64,000 nt of DNA from Limnephilus marmoratus (Eukaryota > Arthropoda > Insecta > Trichoptera > Limnephilidae), in the NCBI GenBank assembly GCA_917880885.1, contig OU862934.1, positions 30,674,734 through 30,738,733 on the forward strand. The letters run 5' to 3'. Shown here one piece after another: positions 1 to 11,114 of the stretch. The notes beneath the pieces were generated by a model. It had not been told where the DNA came from. It saw nothing but the letters and a program-made list of their open reading frames with translations, and ran no database searches. The position numbers and the translations under genes are program-made. Numbering within the stretch: position 1 is the first letter of the stretch; every line of letters starts with the position of its first letter.

Positions 1-24
1 CTAGTCATCTTCTGGTTTCCCATA

Positions 25-1420
25 TCATGCTCGTACTTCCTCAAGAAGCATTGCTACTTCCATCCATTTACAAGAGACAAGAGCGCTGCTGAGGTAAGAT
101 ACAAATAAAGGCCAGTACCACTTCTTTGACCGAACGTTGACCCGATAATTGTGTACACCGTTATCATGGAGGTCCACCCATTCCCAAATTGTAATTTTGT
201 ATTGGCGCCGGACAATCGATTTTTTTGCCTTTGTTGTCTTTCTTCGATATCTGCCAACGCTGCACTTGACGTACTGGCTCCATTCGATCATAGTTCATGG
301 CCACTGTTACTACACGGCTGTCCTACCAACGACATACGAGGATTCGGTTTTCTACATCTACCACCGCATCAAATTTACCTATAATTATAAGAGCGATGAG
401 GGTTATACTTTAGCTAGGTAACTGAACGCTATGCGCAAGGGAAATATAAAAGAAAATGATTCCTTAAGGCTACGAACTTAAGCAGGCGGCTTGCTTAGCG
501 CCTAGCGCCTGGATAGGTAGTAGATAGCCGATGGATAGCCGCTTAGCGTGTATCCAGGTAAACCAACGTGTTGGTTTTTTGCCACTAGGCGCTAGGCGCT
601 AAGCCAGCCACCTGCCTGTGCGTTCGTAGCCTTAGGCAATTGCTTTCCTGTCTTCAACTTGCCTGATGCTTCAAGGTTAAGAAGCTATATGTGCCTGTAG
701 CGCGTTCTCTTATCCTTCAGGATACACATCAAATGGTGAGATGTGAAGAAATTGTCCATAAAAAGCTCATGGCGTGTAAGGAACTCTATATATTCTATCG
801 TAGAAGTAGGACGGATAATCCCTGATCTAATTCAGGGTCATACGTATCAGATGCTCCGGAATACGGCATTGCTTGGAACAGGTAGCCTTAGACCACTTTT
901 GTTTATAGTGAGACTTCTTTTTGTACTGTAGTTTTGATTTTTTAGCTGGTGGTGCATTTGAAATAGATATTCGCAAGGTATTAAGGTAAGGTACACAGGA
1001 CGATGTCGAAGGCTGACTCCAGTGAAGGTCATTAGCGAATTCATCTGGTTCATGCTCGTTAAGGCATGACTCATCAATTATCTCAATTTCGATGTTGCGC
1101 TCGATTACAAATGTGCCGGCAATATCTCGAAAGTTATCCACCTCCGCACCTTCGTTATATGTCATCAAATTATCGTCAATATGCTCTTCGTTCATCTGTT
1201 TATCAACGTTCTCTGGAGGAATCACAACAATAGCGTGTTATTAACAACATTATTGTCATCACTTTCACTTACGCTAAAAGAGCGCTCCATTTCTGCCATC
1301 ATTTCATCGTGATTCAACGATTTCGTTTTATAACGACGAATTAGGTAGGTACAGGAGAAGTAGGTATTTTCGACATGATAAAAAATATACGAAAACCGCA
1401 GACAAACTATTGATTTCAAT
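25..1420 (-). pseudogene. piggyBac-type transposase relic
   Basis: Reading leftwards, an acidic N-terminal stretch (about 1420-1222, then 1237-827 in a shifted frame) is followed near 740-760 by MDNFFTS, the signature around a catalytic Asp of piggyBac transposases. Near 310-390 comes a segment resembling the RW.D..VVT.A..YD block, and near 105-125 SKKWYWPLF, typical of the piggyBac C-terminal part. The pieces lie in order on one strand but in several frames with stops, and most of the middle of the enzyme between the N-terminal stretch and MDNFFTS is missing, so no working transposase remains. An intact enzyme would cut and paste DNA at TTAA. A small MITE (465-634) sits between the MDNFFTS block and the C-terminal block. 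The relic may continue past the left edge. The N-terminal assignment rests mainly on position and acidity. Confidence 0.75.
465..634. mobile_element. Small MITE, TTA target duplication
   Basis: An approximately 165-bp element has imperfect terminal inverted repeats beginning AGGCTACGAAC and continuing into GCTTAGCGCCTAGCGCC on both arms. TTA lies at 464-466 and again at 632-634, which fits a 3-bp target duplication of the PIF/Harbinger kind. It interrupts the piggyBac relic, so it is the younger insertion. It has no coding capacity. Confidence 0.7.
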
Positions 1421-2365
1421 AAAAATCACTCATAAAAACACTACAAAACCGTATTATTTGAAGTCAATCTAACCAAAAACGTATGTAAACACTGTCACAG
1501 CTAACCTCCAAAGATTGTGCGCAGGCATCACCTGATTTCAGTGACATCTAGCTGTCATCTTATGCATATAATACTATGTTGAAACAGTGTTTCCGACGAT
1601 TTAATCTTTTGATGACAGTATGTGATTCACACATGTTTTATTTTTTTCCGATTTAATTTTTTTTTTTTTTTTTCAAAATGGGTCTATTTTCAGGGCTTTA
1701 GTAAAAAAATAATTAAAAATAGGATAATTAATAAAATTTTTCAAATTATGTTAATTGTTGAAAGCTAACATACCAATCTGTAAATTCTGCATAACAACTT
1801 GGTGGGATTTGGCTTTATTCATAGTGAAAAAAAATCATACTTTTCATCAATTTTTTTGATGCCTATAGACATCGTCATGGAGGTAATGGGTTAAGACAAA
1901 AGAAAGAGAGAGAGCATATAAGAGAGGGAGAGAACATCAGATACTGGTTGGTGGAAGGGTAGGAGGCGGAGTATTAAGTTGAAGCTGAATGCACCGAGAG
2001 ACTACCGTGTATCATTGCACAGCACAACAAACTCTGGTCTATATGATTAAGAATTGAGGGAGCAAGGTCACAGCACAACAATAAACAATAAACTCCTTTA
2101 ATAGTGCATGTTGAATGCACTGATGAGATCACTGGTGGACCATTGCACAGAGCAAAACAAACTTAGACTGACACAAATTATTTTTTTATTCTGTTCACTG
2201 TCCGGGCATTGTTACCAGCTCGGGAAGGTTTATGTGGGTAGATAGGATAGGTAGAATTGTAAAGGTATGTATATTTGCGTCAACAGTGATAAAAATAGTC
2301 TAACAGGAATGATAAAAGTTGCTGCTGTACACACGGTTTGCACGACACAACTTTTTTGTTTTCAA
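1421..2365. other. Unassigned AT-rich stretch
   Basis: I recognise no gene here. The stretch holds poly-T runs near 1656, a GA-rich patch near 1900-1935, and two loosely similar segments near 2010-2060 and 2120-2165 (CATTGCACAG followed by ACAAACT-like sequence), which may be a degenerate tandem repeat. Confidence 0.4.
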
Positions 2366-2790
2366 TAACTCCCACACAGGAAGTCTAGAGTTCTAGAGGA
2401 TAATAATTTACCTCAGAAAGGTATTTAAAATGAAAGAAAAGAGAAAAAGTTCTAGGAAGGAAAAGGGTATGTGGGGTGGGTAGGAATCTAAGGGTCTATG
2501 GGTCCAAGAGTGACAGAAGTATCAATTCATCCCTCTTATTGCGGTAAAAGGTGATACGTCGAGCGAGTACTGCTGGAGACGTATAAAAACTAGATGGTCA
2601 CCCTCAACCAGTCTCTCCCGATCTGGCCCGCCAGGCAGTAAGTGGGCAGATGAATGATAATAAAATAAGAGGGGCGGGTTGGAATTTGGGAGTCTGTGTG
2701 TCCAGGAGTGACGAACGTATGAATCCATCCCTTCCACTGCGGTGCAAGGCGATGTTCCAAGAGAGTCCAAGGGGATGCTATTGTCCCACT
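2366..2790 (+). repeat. Dispersed repeat family A, copy 1 (degenerate)
   Basis: It begins with a CTCCCACACAGGAAG-like start, then a GGAAAAGGG...GGGGTGGGTAGGAATCT block and a GTCCAGGAGTGACGAACGTATGAATCC-like block. These recur in order at 12.4, 48.3 and 50.6 kb. The family has no long ORF; open frames across it are chance. In its opposite orientation the family ends in poly(A), so it is probably a retroposed SINE-like unit. Confidence 0.65.
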
Positions 2791-2815
2791 GGCACAGTTG
2801 TGTGTGGTGCTTATA

Positions 2816-3175
2816 CAGGGTGTTAAGGGACGTACTTGACTTACTTTAACCAGTGATTCCTGACATTATTTGGAGTAAAAAATGTAAATGAAATTTTGGT
2901 CTCCGGTGACTTTTTTTTTTCAAAAATTTTTTCTTCAAAATCAAACAATAAAAAATTCTTCCACATGTCGTCACTGGTCACTCAGCCGGGTGTCCGACGA
3001 ACCCCTTACCCCGCCTCCAACTGCTCAAAAACTACCATTTTTTTATGTTTTTGTAGAAAAAAAAAACATTAAAAATGTCACTGGAGACCAAAAGTTCATT
3101 TAGGTACATTTTTTACTCCAAATAATGTCAGGAATCACTGGTTAAAGTAAGTCAAGTACGTCCCTTAACACCCTG
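2816..3175. mobile_element. MITE with long inverted repeats, TA target (mariner-like)
   Basis: About 95 bp at the left end (from CAGGGTGTTAAGGGACGTAC) recur as a near-perfect reverse complement at the right end (to GTCCCTTAACACCCTG). TA flanks both ends (2814-2815 and 3176-3177), as for Tc1/mariner insertions. The loop carries no gene. The whole 360-bp unit could fold into one long hairpin. Confidence 0.85.
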
Positions 3176-3186
3176 TATTTAAAAAA

Positions 3187-3275
3187 AACAGAGTGTGTGA
3201 TTCACATGCAGTAGAAGTGAAACCTTCAGAAAACTAAAGTAGACAAGAGTGGAGAGACCACGAAGCACTTTTTTT
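3187..3275 (+). repeat. Dispersed repeat family C, copy 1
   Basis: The block ACAGAGTGTGTGATTCACA, GTAGAAGTGAAAC, TTCAGAAAACTAAAGT and ACGAAGCAC recurs near 10.27 and 13.86 kb and, inverted, near 45.5 kb. The family identity is unknown. Confidence 0.5.
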
Positions 3276-4132
3276 TATCAATGTGAAGAATGATTTTTTC
3301 CATATTTTTGTCGTCGAATTCCAGTGCACCTTTTCCTATAGGTGTACGTTTAGTCATCTTATTAGTATTTATGTTTGCTACTTGGAAGTCGCTAGATGTC
3401 GCTCTCTTTTGCGTTTTCTTTTTGGGGTGGTTTAAAGATTGGATATTGATTTTAGAAAAAAAAAAAAAAATTTTGGATTTCGACTCCTTTGGAATTTTTT
3501 GTAGGATTCGACCCTTGGTTCTCTGAATGTCTAGCCACTAAGGTTCATTAGGCACTTTTTACCACTAGACCAAATGAGACTTGCGTGGTACCGTGGATTT
3601 AACATATAATATTGAAATAAATAAATACTTTATTACTATCTCATTCTTTCGCTGGGTAAATCCTATAGATGTATGTGTTTGTTTCTTTTTAATGTCACTC
3701 GCTTCTAATTCATCAAATTTCAAATCATAACGGTGCTAAAGAGGTTTTTTTTTTTTTAAATCTCATGAAATAAGTCTTCTAAGAAACTAGTGCATTTTAT
3801 ATCAATGCTTAAGTCTTAATACAGTCATCTTTCTTCCCACATTTTCCGAGATTGTACATACCTGTGTAGTGTGTAAGTGATTCCCCAGAATTTGAAATTT
3901 ATAAATTAGCATATTATTATGTTTTATGTTAATATTTTAATCTTGGCAATGTGTTCTGCAGATTTTATCTCAGACATAAGTATGTAATACCCACGCGTCA
4001 CGGTGGGTAGTAGGTAAATGGCATGAAATATTATAGGACGAAATATGTAGAACAAGATACTGTAACAATACGTCACCTCGGTTGTAAAAGGTTCTGACAT
4101 GTTTTTTCGATTACTTAGCGATTGCTGAGTAA
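3276..4132. other. Unassigned AT-rich stretch
   Basis: I see no supported gene. Short open frames (for example 3290-3526) are compositionally biased and lack a recognisable domain. Several poly-A and poly-T runs are present. Confidence 0.4.
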
Positions 4133-4553
4133 AGCGTCGATGACACGGGGCGAGTTTACAAGCTACTATCTGGGAAATTCACTATCTGTTAGTAAACTCG
4201 ACCAGTGTCATAGTGTTACTTGCTAACTAGCAGTGACTAGCAGATTGTTGACAATCTACGAAAAAAAGTTGAAAGGTCGTCAAATTTACTCGCCTACACG
4301 CTTGCTCCGCTTGCTCGTGATTGGTTTATTTATGTTTCCAACATGGCTTCCGATAAACAGCTGATTTCGACTGTCAAACATCTGAATAATTAGTTCACGC
4401 AGGCGTCGTTATTCTTGTTACTGGCGCTAGCAGCGGCCTCAGTTTCCTACGCTTCTGAGCGAGTGGACAGTTTTGTGTGTCATCATGACAATCTCACCCG
4501 CTTTTAAACGTAATAGATAGTAGCTTGTAAACTTGCCCTGTGTCATCGAGGCT
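4133..4553. mobile_element. MITE with 39-bp inverted repeats, TAA target (copy 1)
   Basis: The ends share an inverted repeat of about 39 bp, AGC(G/C)TCGATGACAC then GTTTACAAGCTACTATCT. TAA occurs just outside both ends (4130-4132 and 4554-4556), a 3-bp duplication as made by PIF/Harbinger-type enzymes. A second copy at 19525-19921 is similar throughout. There is no coding capacity. Confidence 0.85.
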
Positions 4554-4574
4554 TAACAGGACCTTTTCAAGGCA

Positions 4575-5168
4575 TGCATTTATCAAGGTCGTGGCGGCCA
4601 ATGTGTTTGCCCACCTGCCGCGTGGCGGGCCGGATCTAAAGTATACCTATTTCTTTCAAAGAACTTTCTTTCATTAAAAACCCTCTTTACTAAATCCCCT
4701 AAGACGACATAGCCCTTGAGGGAAAGTATTTTCCCCAGAGCCTCCTGTGTTTTTTTTAATGTGAATACCGCACAAGGGTCCCAACTGCTCCCGTCTGGAG
4801 CCAGTGAGACTATGGCATCCCCAATTGGGGTATGTTGTGAGGCTGCAGGTAGTGGGGAGGGGAAGGAGCTGGGGGAGAGGAAGGTAGGGAAGTACCTAGC
4901 TATTCAGATCTGGTCACCAAACACGGCTAAAGCCATTTCAAGCAACGTTTCAATAATTCTGAATGGTGGTCTTACACCAGGACGATACTGACATTATCTT
5001 CCACACTATTATTTTAAACAAATTAATTGTGAAAAAATATAAATTAATCATATAAAATTTATTTGCCACGCCGGGATTCGATCCAGCGACCTTCGGATTG
5101 CGAGTCAAAGGCGTTATCGCTCGACCACGCCGGCCACGCGGCTATGTGGAGCTAATGTAAAAAAAAGT
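4575..5168 (-). repeat. Dispersed repeat family A, copy 2, split by a SINE
   Basis: The left part (4575-4749) runs from CACCTGCCGCGTGGCGGGCC to ACGACATAGCCCTTGAGGG and GAGCCTCCTGTG. The right part (5145-5168) resumes with TGTGGAGCTAATGTAAAAAA. Other copies read continuously across this point, so the tRNA-derived SINE at 4750-5144 was inserted later. The short duplicated TGTG at both junctions may be its target duplication. Confidence 0.65.
4750..5144 (-). mobile_element. tRNA-derived SINE 1, copy B
   Basis: Read on the - strand, it starts with a tRNA-like head: GCCGGCGTGGTCGAGCG (box A-like) and GGATCGAATCCCGGC (box B, the internal RNA polymerase III promoter). A body of about 300 bp follows with GGTGACCAGATC-type and CAATTGGGGATGCCATAG-type blocks, ending in a short A-rich tail. 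The same order is seen at 50996-51374, and the body without the head at 37914-38175. It is a SINE rather than a tRNA gene because the body and tail travel with the head. Confidence 0.75.
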
Positions 5169-5464
5169 TACATTTTCGTAGAAAATTTTACTAAGGAGTT
5201 CAACAAGAGTAAAATTTTAAAAATAATAATTTAAAATAATAGGAAAGAATAAAATAATTTTCTTCGCATTGTGTTTGAAAATTCAAGTTTGTTATTTAAA
5301 ATCAAATTGTGTCTGAATAAAAGAGCGAAAAGTGATATTTATCGAGATTTTTCATTAGTAAACCGAAAAAAGATTATGAAAATAATGTTAGCGGCAAGAG
5401 AGCAGTTGGGAATCTTGTGCGACGTAAAAAAAAATTAGGTGTGTATCCTATTTTTTTTATATGA

Positions 5465-6245
5465 GACTAGCAGACCCGGCGAACTTCGAATCGCCTCAGA
5501 ATCAATCAGAACTGTTGAATTAAATAAAGCTTTTTTAAAGTTAAAAATTACACAATTAAGAGCATTTAACCAGCCAGCGGACGAAAATCCACATTTCGTC
5601 GAAAGTTGTTCTTACGATCATGCAGGGCGGTTACAATGAGAAAGATTAATTATTCTCCGTACCAGCTTTTTTAAATTATAACTCAATATCGAATTTATTT
5701 CAATCCAAATTTGCTTTAATTTATACCTTCATCCAAAAATGCTGAAAGGCGTGATGTTAAAACTATTAAAATAATATACTTTTTGTAATTATTTTTTGAT
5801 TATAAGTATTTATCATTTTTCGATAATGTCTATATTTAATAAGAATGTTAAAAAAATCTGAAATATATTAGTTTGTAAGTGCGCAAATAAATACACAAAT
5901 GGACTAATTTTCGTCAAGAAACACATGTACGTACATATTTTTTAATGATTTTATTGAAACTAAAATTAAAATTCTAAAACATGCGTTTGCTAGATAATGT
6001 ATTGATTTATTTTACTGCATGATTATATTATTTGAAATGGGTGTGGTATAATACAAAATCTTTTTTGAAAATTTAACAAATCTGCCAACGACCTATGGAT
6101 ATATAACCTTATTATTCAAAAAATTTTAAAAATTTCTAAAATTTTAGTTCATGCAAATGCTAGATAAAAGAATAATCTATCGAAACCCATTTATAATTTT
6201 TTGTGGAAAAGAGTCAATACGTCTAAAATCTAATTTGAAAATGAC
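5465..6245 (+). repeat. Dispersed repeat family B, copy 1
   Basis: A 700-800-bp AT-rich repeat starts around AGACCCGGCGAACTTCGAA and contains CATTTCGTCGAAAGTTGTTC, ATTATTCTCCGTACCAG, TGCTGAAAGGCGTGATG and TCTGCCAACGACCTAT. It recurs inverted at 10430-11105 and again at 56040-57005. No protein is recognisable; class unknown. Confidence 0.7.
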
Positions 6246-6395
6246 ATATTTCTGGTTTTCTCTGGTAATGCCCTCTTAAGCAATTATCGATGCCCAACTG
6301 TCCGTTTTTTTTTGTCAGTATCAGAGATGGTGTTGTATACAAATTTATATTTTTTGTGATTTTCTTACTTTTCCACTTACTTACGGGAATTTTTG

Positions 6396-6880
6396 AAAGG
6401 AAGTTGGTGCGGGTGCCGCCGCCCCGGGAACAATTTATTGGATAGCCAACAGCTCTGCCATAGGTCACCCCAAGTGGTTCACTACGTTTGGTGATTTAGC
6501 AGGGATGCCCCGGTTCATGAGGTGACTTTTGTGAGTTCTTGGCGGCGGATGAGTGTGCCCACCTGCTGCGGGGCGGGCCGGATCAAGAGAGACTGGTTGA
6601 GGGAGGCCTTTTGACCTATCCAGGCGGAATCTCTCGACCAATGGGTCGAAAGAGTGCGACTAAAAAGGTCAGGGTAAAAGGTCAATTCCGGTCAAGGCAA
6701 TAACCTTGCACCGCTGTTGGAGGGATGGATTCACTCCCGGATTCACTGACCTCCAGATTCCTAGCCACCCCTCATGCCTTTTTCGTTCCCATAACTTCCT
6801 ATCCTACCCTTCCTTAAACAGACCCTCCACACATCATCCCTCAAGATGACATAGGTCCTGAGTGGAGCTTACGTAAAAAA
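6396..6880 (-). repeat. Dispersed repeat family A, copy 3
   Basis: Shown in reverse, this copy begins GTGCCGCCGCCCCGGGAAC and TTGGATAGCCAACAGCTCTG. It passes through CCATAGGTCACCCCAAGTGG and ends ACATAGGTCCTGAGTGGAGC followed by ACGTAAAAAAA. The A-rich end supports retroposition. It is one of the longer copies. Confidence 0.7.
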
Positions 6881-7765
6881 ATGCATTTCATTTCAGAGAT
6901 TTATTATTTTTGTATTTTTCCTTTGAAGGGGTGCAGAGACATACGTTCACCGTTTGTCTCACTTTCGACTATTGACATTTAGTATGTGTGTAAGAAAGAG
7001 GGGCAGCATTATTTGATTAAGAACAAAAGCGGAACAATCAGCGCATTGACATTTGACGTTTTTGAATTTTCGGGATTCACGAACAGTTAAAAGTTATACC
7101 TATCACAATATTGCTGCAGTTCTTTCAAAATTTGAGAATTCGTTCAATACAAAATGTATGAAAAAAAATTTTTCTTCGTAACTTTCTTTTACGTGAAATT
7201 TTGCGATGTTTTAATAGTTATTCTGTTATCCGTGGCGGAGACAAATCCAACAAATCAAAGATCATCAAAATCGGTCCAGCCGATCTCGAGTTATAAACAG
7301 TGTAACTAACCCGACATTGTTTCAAATATTAAGATTGTTCACGAAAAACCAGCGTAAGATGTTTTATATTTATGACTTTTTTAACATAAATATTTTATAT
7401 TACAATTATGCATAACATATTTTCATTCTGCCCTCCGAAGACAAAATCCTGGTTGCGCCATTGTCTTACGCTTCATAAGATTTTCAAGTCACCAGTCACA
7501 TTTATAAAATAAAACACCTCTCACTTAAACGTTAATAATTTTATTAAAAACAAACGTTTGCACCATTTCACTCGAAGTATTTATTTTGGAAAACATACAG
7601 TTTTCCACTAGTGCCGTTTCCTTGAAGATCATTAAAATTTTCCACTAAAAAGACTCCGGAGACGTTTGAACCTGTTCTTAGAAATTTTACTTCCCAATAA
7701 TAGGTTTGGATGTTTGAAATAATAAGACATAAGAATGCATTCAAAACGAGTTCAAGGTCAGATAC
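6881..7765. other. Unassigned stretch
   Basis: I see no gene or clear repeat. The sequence is AT-rich with short scattered frames only. Confidence 0.35.
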
Positions 7766-7769
7766 GATT

Positions 7770-7900
7770 TGAGGTTTTCACGACCAAAAGTATTATCGTT
7801 ATGCATTTTTAAGGTATTATGCTATGTTGCGCTACCTCGTTCTTTGGCCAACGTTGCGAACAGCGTTACAGTGTCCATCATCAGGACAGATGTGTAATCG
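7770..7900 (+). repeat. Dispersed repeat family D, copy 1
   Basis: The blocks TTTTCACGACCAAAAGTATT, TATTATGCTATGTTGCGCTA and ACAGTGTCCATCATCAGG recur at 15.05-15.43 kb and 24.16-24.29 kb. No coding is visible. Confidence 0.55.
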
Positions 7901-8438
7901 AATATTGTGTTGAAGGGTGTGCCTTTGTATGTTGATGCGATTGTGTCCACTCCAATCAATGATACACTCCAATCCTCTGAGCTGGTATTACAGTATAATT
8001 AGTAGATATTGAATTGTTACAACAAAAAAGTCCAATATTGAAGTGCTGTGTGAACGATATTCTCAATGTTGCGATCGCTTGACGATTAAATAAAAATAAA
8101 ATTATAAGCCATACTAATTTTACTATACACCGTACACTGTAGACTGCACGAACATAAAAGATTTTTGTCCATAAAAAAATTATAAATCACCGACTTCAAA
8201 GGAAAATGGCTACCGTCCCAAAATGTTTATTACTGCAATAAAATAATGAGTCCCGAAATGCTGTCATTGGTGTAAATGTTCCAACGAGGCGATTCAAGCA
8301 CACCGCGCTTCTTCGTATAGAAGCTAATAACACTAATGCAGCAAATAACTTACCAATTAGCCGCGCAATCACCGTCTAAGAAAAAATATTTCACATATTC
8401 CAGGATTCCTTGCTAACATTCAAAACATTATTTAAATA
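7901..8438. other. Unassigned stretch
   Basis: No supported gene. ACCGACTTCAAAGGAAAATGG near 8190 resembles the GACTTCAAAAAGGAGG-type end of the element annotated at 11145-12012, so a fragment of that repeat may lie here. Confidence 0.3.
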
Positions 8439-10001
8439 CTAGCTTTTCCCGCGGCTTCGCTTGCAAGGTATTAGGGGATTTCCACTCCGCCTCCTCCACC
8501 TTCCTTCTTCCCTCTAAACTCTCCCCCATCAACTCCCCTCCCCCCTCCCCTCCGACCACCCCTCCCCCTCTCCAGTCCCCCCCATCATCCCCCTCCCCCA
8601 ACCCTCCCCCCACCCCTCCCCCCTCTCCACTCCCCCCATCAACCCCCCTCCACCTCCACCCACCCCTCCCCACAGCCCTCCCTCCTCCACCTTCCCTCTC
8701 CACACTCCACTCATCCATCAACTCCCCTCTCCCTCCCCTCCCCCTCTCCAGTCCCCCCATCATCCCCCTCCCCCACCCTTCCCCCCAGCCCTCCCCCCTG
8801 TCCACTCCCACCATCAACCCCCCTCCACCTCCACCCACCCCTACCCACAGCCCTCCCTCCTCCACCTTCCCTCTCCCCACTCCACTCATCCATCAACTCC
8901 CCTCTCCCTCCCCTTTCTTCTCCACCCACCCCTCCCCACCCCATACCCCTTCCCACTCCACCTCCCCCTCCTTCCTCCACCCCCCCCCCCCCTTCCCCTT
9001 TCTTCCCTCGTCCCTCTCCCACCCCACACCGCCTCCTCCACCTTCCCTCTCTCCACTCCCCTCCCCCATCAACCCGTTTCCCCTCTCCCTCCACCCTCTC
9101 CCTCCCCGTCTTCTCCACCCACCCCTCCCCACCCCATACCCCTCCCCACTCCACCTCCCCCCCCCTTCCTCCATCCCTCCCCCTTCCCCTTTCTTCCCTC
9201 CTCCCTCTCCCACCACACACCGCCTCCTCCACCTTCCCTTTATCCACTCCCCTCCCCCCATCAACCCGTTCCCCCTCTCCCTCCACCCACCCCTCTCCCC
9301 ACCCCCACATTCCTTCTCCCCACATCACTCCCCCAAAAACCCCCTTCGCCCCACCTCCTACCCCTCCCAACACCCTCCTCCATCCTTCCCCTTTCCCCTT
9401 TCTTCCAACCCCTCTATCCCTCCCCTTACCCACTCTCCCCCACCCTCCTGCCCCACTCTCCTCCCCCACCCTCCTCCCCCACCCCTTCCCCACTCCACCA
9501 ACACTCTCCCAACACCCCCTCTCACCTCTCGCATTCCACACATTCATTTTCGATACATTCAGTTTTATACAAAATAAATAAAAAAAAAGAATTATCCAAT
9601 TTGGTGCAGTTGTTCGGGTTTATACGCATAAATACATTTCAGTGATTCATTTTTAGAGATAGTTATTAAGTACGACGCCAACAAAACACCCTTTTTACGG
9701 TGAATTGCCTAATTAAAAAAAAAAAAACATCGTTCCCAAGGCGACAATTGGTTTGCTTTTTTTCTGACGTTTGCAATAAATCGATTTTGTTAGGGATTTT
9801 GTTAACGTGTGATAAATAATTTCATATCGCCAGAGATTATTCATAACGCCAGAGCTTACCAATATACATAGCCTATAGTACTCGCAAATAATGTAGCTTT
9901 CCATTAGTGAAAGAATTTTTAAAATCCATTCAGTAGTTTTTCGGTGAAAGAGTAACAAACATACATCCATACAAACTTTCGCCTTTATAATATTTGTAGG
10001 A
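8439..10001 (-). mobile_element. Non-autonomous Helitron with 1-kb purine tract
   Basis: On the - strand the element opens with TCCTACAAATATTATAAAGG and the block AAAAACTACTGAATGGATTT. It ends ...CGCGGGAAAAGCTAG, with an A before the 5' TC and a T after the terminal CTAG. This matches the Helitron rule of a 5' TC, a 3' CTRR and insertion between A and T without target duplication. Four further copies or parts in the window share these ends and a G/A-rich tract before the 3' end. No Rep/helicase is present, so it would depend on an autonomous relative. The tract (8478-9540) is by far the longest of the set. Confidence 0.8.
8478..9540. repeat. About 1.06 kb polypyrimidine (+) / polypurine (-) tract
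   Basis: The + strand is almost purely C and T in irregular CCCCTCC, CCACC and CTTCC units, with larger repeated blocks (for example around CCTCCTCCACCTTCCCTCTCC at several places). Long open frames on the - strand encode only Gly, Arg, Glu, Trp and Val strings and are not genes. The asymmetry could favour triplex or G-quadruplex structures. Confidence 0.9.
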
Positions 10002-10254
10002 TTTTTAGTGTGACATAAATTATTTTAAAACTACCAACACTTTTTTTTTAGTAAACTTTTATTAACAATCACTTACAATAAAATATCTGCCAGCATTTAA
10101 TACATATTTTCAATATATATAGGCATAGGCCCTGAGGGAAAATATTTTCCTAATGAAATAGAAAATATTTTTGCAACCTATTGTTTATTACCAACCCCTG
10201 TGTAAAAATTGTAAGTATTATATTATACCGAAAGTAAAAGCTCAAAACAATAAA
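10002..10254. other. Unassigned stretch with a family A scrap
   Basis: GGCATAGGCCCTGAGGGAAA near 10122-10145 resembles the palindromic end of repeat family A. The rest is AT-rich and unassigned. Confidence 0.35.
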
Positions 10255-10390
10255 AGTTAAAACAAGTATGCAGTTTACACGCGGTAGAAGTGAAATATTC
10301 AGTAAACTAAAATAGAAAAGAGTGGGAAGGCTACGAAGCACCGCACAAAGCGGAGACCGACTATTCTATCTCATTCTCTCGTAAATAAAC
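10255..10390 (+). repeat. Dispersed repeat family C, copy 2
   Basis: TTACACGCGGTAGAAGTGAA, ATTCAGTAAACTAAA and GGCTACGAAGCACCGCACAA follow the same order as near 3.19 and 13.86 kb. Confidence 0.55.
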
Positions 10391-10429
10391 AGGCTAAATC
10401 CTCAAAATGTAAGTGTTTAAAATCAGAAA

Positions 10430-11105
10430 TATGTCATTTTTAAATCAGATTTTAGACGTATTGACTCTTTTCCACAAAAAACTATAAATGGATTTCCAAA
10501 GATTGTTCTTTTATCTAGCATTCGCGTGTTTTAAATTTTGAGAAAAAATGTTTCATTTTAGAATAATAAGTTATACCATAGGTCTTTGGCAGATTTGTTA
10601 AATTTTCAAAAAATACTTTGTATTATACCACACCCATTTCAAATCATATAATTATGCAGTAAAATAAATCAATACATTATCTGGGTATCGCATGTTTTAG
10701 AATTTTAATTTTAGTTTAAATAAAATCATTAAAAAATATATACGTACATGTGTTTCTTGTCGAAAATTGGTCCGTTTGTGTATTTATTTGCGCACTTACA
10801 TACTAATATATTTCAGATTTTTTAACATTCTTATTTAACTTAGACATTATTGAAAAATGATAAATACTTATAATCAAAAAATAATTACAAAAAGGACATT
10901 ATGATAATAGTTTTATCATCACGCCTTTCAGGATTTTTGGACGTGGGTATAAATTAAAGCACATTTGGAATGAAATATAATTTTTAAAAACTGGTACGGA
11001 GAATAATTAATCTTTCTCATTGTAACCACCCTGCACGATCGTAAGAACAACTTTCGACGAAATGTGGATTTTCAGCCGCTGGCTGGTTAAACGATCTTAA
11101 GGGTG
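10430..11105 (-). repeat. Dispersed repeat family B, copy 2 (inverted)
   Basis: This is the reverse complement of the repeat at 5465-6245. It runs from AAATATGTCATTTTTAAATC through TTTGGCAGATTTGTTAAATT and CTGGTACGGAGAATAATTAA to ATGTGGATTTTCAGCCGCTG. The pair forms a large inverted repeat about 4.2 kb apart. Confidence 0.7.
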
Positions 11106-11114
11106 CTAAAGAAG

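Noticed and set aside
4716..4991. 91-codon forward frame
   Set aside because: It crosses the border between repeat family A and SINE 1 and has no domain.
8428..9547. Long open frames on the - strand (up to 278 codons)
   Set aside because: They are translations of the purine tract: only Gly, Arg, Glu, Trp and Val strings with no domain, and they lie inside a Helitron.
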